From positions 1 to 6,999 of the forward strand of contig JAQVKJ010000065.1 of the NCBI GenBank assembly GCA_028694715.1: DNA of 6,999 bases, read 5' to 3'. The notes under the pieces are model-generated. The model was not told where the DNA came from and did no database searches. It worked only from the letters and a program-made list of their open reading frames with translations. The stretch comes from Weeksellaceae bacterium (GTDB lineage: Bacteria; Bacteroidota; Bacteroidia; Flavobacteriales; Weeksellaceae). Positions within the stretch are counted from its first letter, which is position 1. Every line of letters starts with the position of its first letter. Positions 3,905 through 6,999 of the stretch are shown here, piece after piece. A program made the position numbers and the translations under genes.

Positions 3905-5185
3905 CTACAGCCCACAATCTGCAGCTTTGCCAAAAAATCCTTTGACATCATATACAAAAGCACTCTCCTTCTTGAGCAAATCCAAATTCACCTCATTGAA
4001 TTCTTGGTGCGGTACAGCCAGTACGATGACATCAAATCGTTTGCTGTCATCCATTTCTGAATAACTCTTCACACCGTATTCCCGAAAAACTTCTTCGGGA
4101 TTGGCCCATGGATCATAGGTGGTCACCTTTGCGCAATAATCTTCCAGCACATGGATGACATCAACGATTTTGGTGTTTCTCACATCCGGACAATTTTCTT
4201 TGAATGTGATGCCAAGCATCAGCACCTCGGCCCCGTTGATGTGGATTTCCTTTCTAATCATTTCTTTTATGATTCTCAAGGCCACATATTCACCCATGGA
4301 ATCGTTCATTCTGCGACCGGCAAGTATGATTTCGGGATGATAGCCGCATTGTTGTGCTTTTTGTGCCAAATAATAAGGGTCAACACCTATGCAGTGCCCC
4401 CCGACCAAACCGGGTTGAAAGGGAAGAAAATTCCATTTTGTGGCGGCCGCCTTCAACACTTCGTGGGTGTCAATGTCCATCAGATTGAAAATTTTTGCCA
4501 ACTCGTTTACAAATGCAATGTTGATGTCCCTTTGTGAATTTTCAATCACCTTCGCAGCTTCAGCCACCTTTATACTCGGAGCCAGATAGGTACCCGCCTG
4601 AATGACTGAAGCATAGAGTTCGTTGATTTTCTGTGCGGCCTCTGCTGTGGAACCCGAAGTAACCTTCAGTATCTTTTCCACCGTATGCTTTTTGTCTCCG
4701 GGATTGATTCGTTCGGGAGAATAACCAGCAAAAAAGTCGGTGTTGAACTTCAGCCCCGAAACATTTTCAATCACCGGAATACATTCTTCTTCTGTTGCAC
4801 CCGGATAAACCGTGGATTCAAAAATCACGGTGTCCCCCTTTTTTATAACACTGCCTACACTTTTGCTGGCTTTCAACAGCGCAGTGAGATTGGGACGCTT
4901 GTTCTTGTCCACAGGAGTAGGTACTGTCACAATATAAAAATTGCAGTCTTTGGTATCCTCGAGTTCATCGGTGACATAAAGCCCCTTCCGCTCGTTCAGT
5001 TCGGATTTCAAAACAGACTTCAGCAAATCATCCTCCAATTCCATTGTTCTGTCCCGACCCTCACGCAATTCTGCGATTCGCCCGGAATGGATATCATATC
5101 CAACAGTATTGTATCGGGTGGCGAAGAGTCGTGCCAACGGAAGGCCAACATAGCCCAAACCAATCACTGCAATTTTAACTTCCAT
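3905..5185 (-). CDS. Nucleotide-sugar dehydrogenase, WbpO/TviB type
   Basis: NAD-dependent UDP-sugar 6-dehydrogenase of the UDP-glucose/GDP-mannose dehydrogenase superfamily; the pattern is closest to WbpO/TviB enzymes that oxidise UDP-GlcNAc or UDP-GalNAc to the uronic acid for capsule, O-antigen or exopolysaccharide. The order is a Rossmann fold with GLGYVGLP (10-17), VPTPVD (88-93), STVYPG (124-129), central-domain KVIENSQRDINIAFVNELA (212-230), the catalytic-Cys motif GGHCIGVDPYY (262-272, C265), and the C-terminal UDP-binding domain with GITFKENCPDVRNTK (325-339). The length of 426 is normal. The ATG is placed immediately before the Rossmann strand. No other polysaccharide gene is next to it; it is tail-to-tail with cmk and head-to-head with mazG. 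Exact sugar specificity cannot be read by eye. Confidence 0.93.
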   Translation of the reverse strand: MEVKIAVIGLGYVGLPLARLFATRYNTVGYDIHSGRIAELREGRDRTMELEDDLLKSVLKSELNERKGLYVTDELEDTKDCNFYIVTVPTPVDKNKRPNLTALLKASKSVGSVIKKGDTVIFESTVYPGATEEECIPVIENVSGLKFNTDFFAGYSPERINPGDKKHTVEKILKVTSGSTAEAAQKINELYASVIQAGTYLAPSIKVAEAAKVIENSQRDINIAFVNELAKIFNLMDIDTHEVLKAAATKWNFLPFQPGLVGGHCIGVDPYYLAQKAQQCGYHPEIILAGRRMNDSMGEYVALRIIKEMIRKEIHINGAEVLMLGITFKENCPDVRNTKIVDVIHVLEDYCAKVTTYDPWANPEEVFREYGVKSYSEMDDSKRFDVIVLAVPHQEFNEVNLDLLKKESAFVYDVKGFFGKAADCGL

Positions 5186-5211
5186 CTGTTTTATTTGAAT
5201 GTTTGAAGCTA

Positions 5212-5219
5212 CAAAAGTA
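5212..5219 (-). promoter_or_regulatory. -7 box of the dehydrogenase gene
   Basis: Minus-strand TACTTTTG matches TAnnTTTG exactly and ends 26 nt before the ATG, giving a leader of roughly 20 nt. No -33 TTTG at the normal distance is visible. Confidence 0.5.
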
Positions 5220-5354
5220 GAAGTTTTTTGCCGATTTTCTTGTAATTGTATTTTGTAGAGTATTCAGCGCAGTATGATTTATATAATCAAATCTGACTTG
5301 CCTTTGATAAAATCATTTGACTCATTTTGAAAAATTAATTTTAACTTTAGAACT

Positions 5355-5362
5355 TAATTTTG
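5355..5362 (+). promoter_or_regulatory. -7 box of mazG
   Basis: TAATTTTG is an exact TAnnTTTG match ending 19 nt before the mazG ATG. A TTTG at 5326-5329 could be the -33 element, but the 25-nt spacing is longer than usual. The box lies in the divergent intergenic region shared with the dehydrogenase gene. Confidence 0.45.
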
Positions 5363-5381
5363 AAATTCTTTCCCAAGACCA

Positions 5382-6149
5382 ATGATGAATTCACGCGAAA
5401 AACAGCTCCAAGCATTTGATAGATTGCTTGGTATAATGGACGAGCTGAGGGCCAAATGCCCTTGGGACATGAAACAAACGATGGAATCGTTGCGCTATCT
5501 GACAATAGAAGAAATGTATGAATTGTCTGACGCAATTTTAGAAAATGACCCAAAGGAAATCAAAAAAGAACTGGGTGATTTGTTTTTGCATTTGGTGTTC
5601 TATGCCAAAATCGGCTCTGAAACCAAAGATTTTGATGTGGCTGATGTACTGAATGAAATTTGCGAAAAGCTGATTTATAGACATCCGCATATATACGGGG
5701 ATACCACTGTCGAAGACGAGGAGGAAGTCAAGAAAAATTGGGAAAAACTCAAGCTGAGGGAAGGCAGGAAATCGGTGCTGGAGGGTGTACCCAAATCCCT
5801 TCCCGCCATGGTGAAAGCATACAGAATTCAGGAAAAGGTAAAAGGAGTCGGATTTGAATTTGAAAACCCGGAGGATGCCTGGGATAAAGTATGGGAGGAA
5901 ATGAAAGAATTCAGGTCAGAAACCGGTGCGGCTGAACGGGAACAGGAATTTGGAGATATAATGTTTTCGCTGGTCAATTATGCTCGTATTATCGGAATCA
6001 ATCCTGAAGATGCACTTGAACGAACCAACAAAAAATTCATTGCCCGTTTCAGAAAAATCGAAGAGATGGCCGCCGAATCCGGCAAAAATATTTCGGAGCT
6101 TTCGCTCAAAGACCAAGATGAACTCTGGGAAAAAGCCAAGAATTTATGA
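5382..6149 (+). CDS. mazG: Nucleoside triphosphate pyrophosphohydrolase MazG
   Basis: Cytoplasmic all-alpha NTP pyrophosphohydrolase that cleaves (d)NTPs to monophosphate and pyrophosphate, cleaning the nucleotide pool; in E. coli MazG also affects (p)ppGpp levels. The 255-residue product carries the usual two MazG domains. The first has CPWD (26-29), the Mg-binding EE-x2-E (43-47) and E-x2-D (63-66) with GDLFLHLVFYAKI, then HPHIYG (101-106). The second repeats the pattern as WEEMKEF (171-177) and EFGDIMFSLVNYARI (189-203), ending in NKKFIARFRKIE. Metal ligands are present in both halves. Two consecutive ATGs (5382, 5385) are possible starts, differing by one residue. It is not coupled to mazE/mazF here, so a housekeeping role is likely. 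Confidence 0.95.
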   Translation: MMNSREKQLQAFDRLLGIMDELRAKCPWDMKQTMESLRYLTIEEMYELSDAILENDPKEIKKELGDLFLHLVFYAKIGSETKDFDVADVLNEICEKLIYRHPHIYGDTTVEDEEEVKKNWEKLKLREGRKSVLEGVPKSLPAMVKAYRIQEKVKGVGFEFENPEDAWDKVWEEMKEFRSETGAAEREQEFGDIMFSLVNYARIIGINPEDALERTNKKFIARFRKIEEMAAESGKNISELSLKDQDELWEKAKNL

Positions 6150-6227
6150 ACCGATGTGGGATTGTGTTCGTATAAAATTTTACCATAAAAAAATTAATCT
6201 CTTGCCCTATCGAAAGGATAGAATGAT

Positions 6228-6235
6228 TATATTCG
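6228..6235 (+). promoter_or_regulatory. Possible -7 box of the M36-like gene
   Basis: TATATTCG matches TAnnTTTG at 7 of 8 positions and lies 32 nt before the ATG at 6268. TTG at 6202-6204, about 23 nt upstream, might serve as a weak -33 element. The 118-bp gap after mazG holds no obvious terminator; only a weak 5-bp stem (CTATC/GATAG, 6208-6222) is seen. Confidence 0.35.
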
Positions 6236-6267
6236 TAGCTGAATTATTTTAATTAACACTTTTTTAT

Positions 6268-6999
6268 ATGTTTAAACTATTTACTAAACTAAGCTTCTTG
6301 TGGGTCATTTTACTGGGAGCTTTAGCGTTTGGTCAGATTTCTAACAGGCCTTCGGACGACTTGGTCCGACGGGCCATGCTCCAATCTGCAGGAGATAAAG
6401 TGCTGACAAACGAGGATTTGAACTATGAACTGACGGATTTCTACACCAACACCAAAAATGGAATCCAGCATATTTATTTGCGTCAGTCAATTAACGAGTT
6501 GGAGGTGATTGGAACGGAATCTTCCATCCACATTTCATCTACCGGAAAAATTTCTCATGTAAACAATAAATTTACCAACAGTATCCTCAAGAGGGTGAAC
6601 AATACGGACAGTACACCCCAAATCAGCCAGGTACAAGCTGTGAACTATGCAGCCATGCATCTGGGCTATCCCATCACACAAACACTACAACTGGTTTCAC
6701 AGGCCAACACGGCAGATAGAAAATCAGTTGTGAGCAATGGGGGGATGTCGCTGAGTGATATTCCGGTAAAACTGTTGTATTACCTGAACGAGGAAGGAAA
6801 TTTGAATTTGGTTTGGGAATTATCCATTGAATCCACCAATCAAACCGAATGGTACAATGTACGCGTAAATGCAAAAAACGGACAAATCATTGACAAAGTT
6901 AGCTGGGCGAATTCATGTAATTTTGACCATGATCATTCTCATGACAACGGTGTGTTCCATTTCACAAACAACTTTTACACGCCATTTACTCCTCAGTTT
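6268..6999 (+). CDS. Secreted M36/fungalysin-like metallopeptidase, N-terminal part
   Basis: The first 244 codons of a gene leaving the right edge, with no stop in the window. The start MFKLFTKLSFLWVILLGALA is a signal peptide (basic residues, hydrophobic core), with cleavage probably near AFGQ (21-23). An FTP-like propeptide follows (about 45-105: ELTDFYTNTKNGIQHIYLRQ, then ELEVIGTESSIHISSTGKIS), a linker helix QVQAVNYAAMHLGY (121-134), then a PepSY-like segment (169-212: LYYLNEEGNLNLVWELSI ... YNVRVNAKNGQIIDKV). This order is typical of the inhibitory, chaperone-like prodomain of M36 proteases in flavobacteria. The catalytic HExxH domain, and any type IX secretion tail, would lie beyond the window. 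A short His/Asp-rich stretch (FDHDHSHDNG, 219-228) follows the prodomain. Family call good; peptidase activity not visible here. Confidence 0.8.
   Translation, partial: MFKLFTKLSFLWVILLGALAFGQISNRPSDDLVRRAMLQSAGDKVLTNEDLNYELTDFYTNTKNGIQHIYLRQSINELEVIGTESSIHISSTGKISHVNNKFTNSILKRVNNTDSTPQISQVQAVNYAAMHLGYPITQTLQLVSQANTADRKSVVSNGGMSLSDIPVKLLYYLNEEGNLNLVWELSIESTNQTEWYNVRVNAKNGQIIDKVSWANSCNFDHDHSHDNGVFHFTNNFYTPFTPQF

Noticed and set aside
4151..4537. 128-codon plus-strand frame, and the 173-codon frame at 4685-5206
   Set aside because: Both are antisense to the well-supported nucleotide-sugar dehydrogenase and show no recognisable motifs.
6208..6222. CTATC/GATAG hairpin after mazG
   Set aside because: A 5-bp stem without a T-run is too weak to call a terminator.
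1..6999. CRISPR array, rRNA or integron attC sites
   Set aside because: No regularly spaced repeats, rRNA-like sequence or paired core sites were seen; the only repeats are the tRNA/terminator modules and palindromes described.

Overview
The window looks like chromosomal DNA from a member of the Bacteroidota, probably of the flavobacterial/cytophagal type. Several genes are preceded by TAnnTTTG boxes (the -7 element of this phylum's sigma factor), I found no clear Shine-Dalgarno sequences deciding starts, and the protein types fit the group (POT-like transporter, WbpO/TviB dehydrogenase, secreted M36-type protease).

Left part (1-2983), AT-rich and accessory in character. It opens with a hairpin and an unassigned edge (1-214). 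A 62-residue two-helix membrane protein (+, 215-403) follows, facing a HEPN-type protein (-, 440-913) whose frame is intact but lacks a usable start codon. A GC-rich patch and a 30-codon reading frame (-, 1009-1101) with its own -7 box come next, then a short POT/MFS transporter (+, 1228-2460). The transporter stop codon lies in the loop of a terminator hairpin. From there to the intact tRNA-Asp(GTC) (-, 2910-2983), a small GIY-YIG nuclease gene (-, 2538-2795) is bracketed by degraded copies of the same terminator-plus-tRNA-Asp module. A perfect 50-bp direct repeat and two near-identical palindromes form part of this arrangement, the most unusual structure in the window.

Right part (2984-6999), less AT-rich and housekeeping. 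It holds cmk (CMP kinase, +), a nucleotide-sugar dehydrogenase for surface polysaccharide (-) converging on cmk with a 4-bp gap, mazG (NTP pyrophosphohydrolase, +) divergent from the dehydrogenase, and the first 244 codons of a secreted M36/fungalysin-like metallopeptidase (+) leaving the right edge.

The right-hand genes are mostly separate transcription units with their own -7 boxes, not one operon. The accessory genes lie on the 3' side of tRNA-Asp, as in tRNA-anchored islands, but no integrase is visible, so an island is an inference. Function assignments rest on motifs read by eye; no database search was made.
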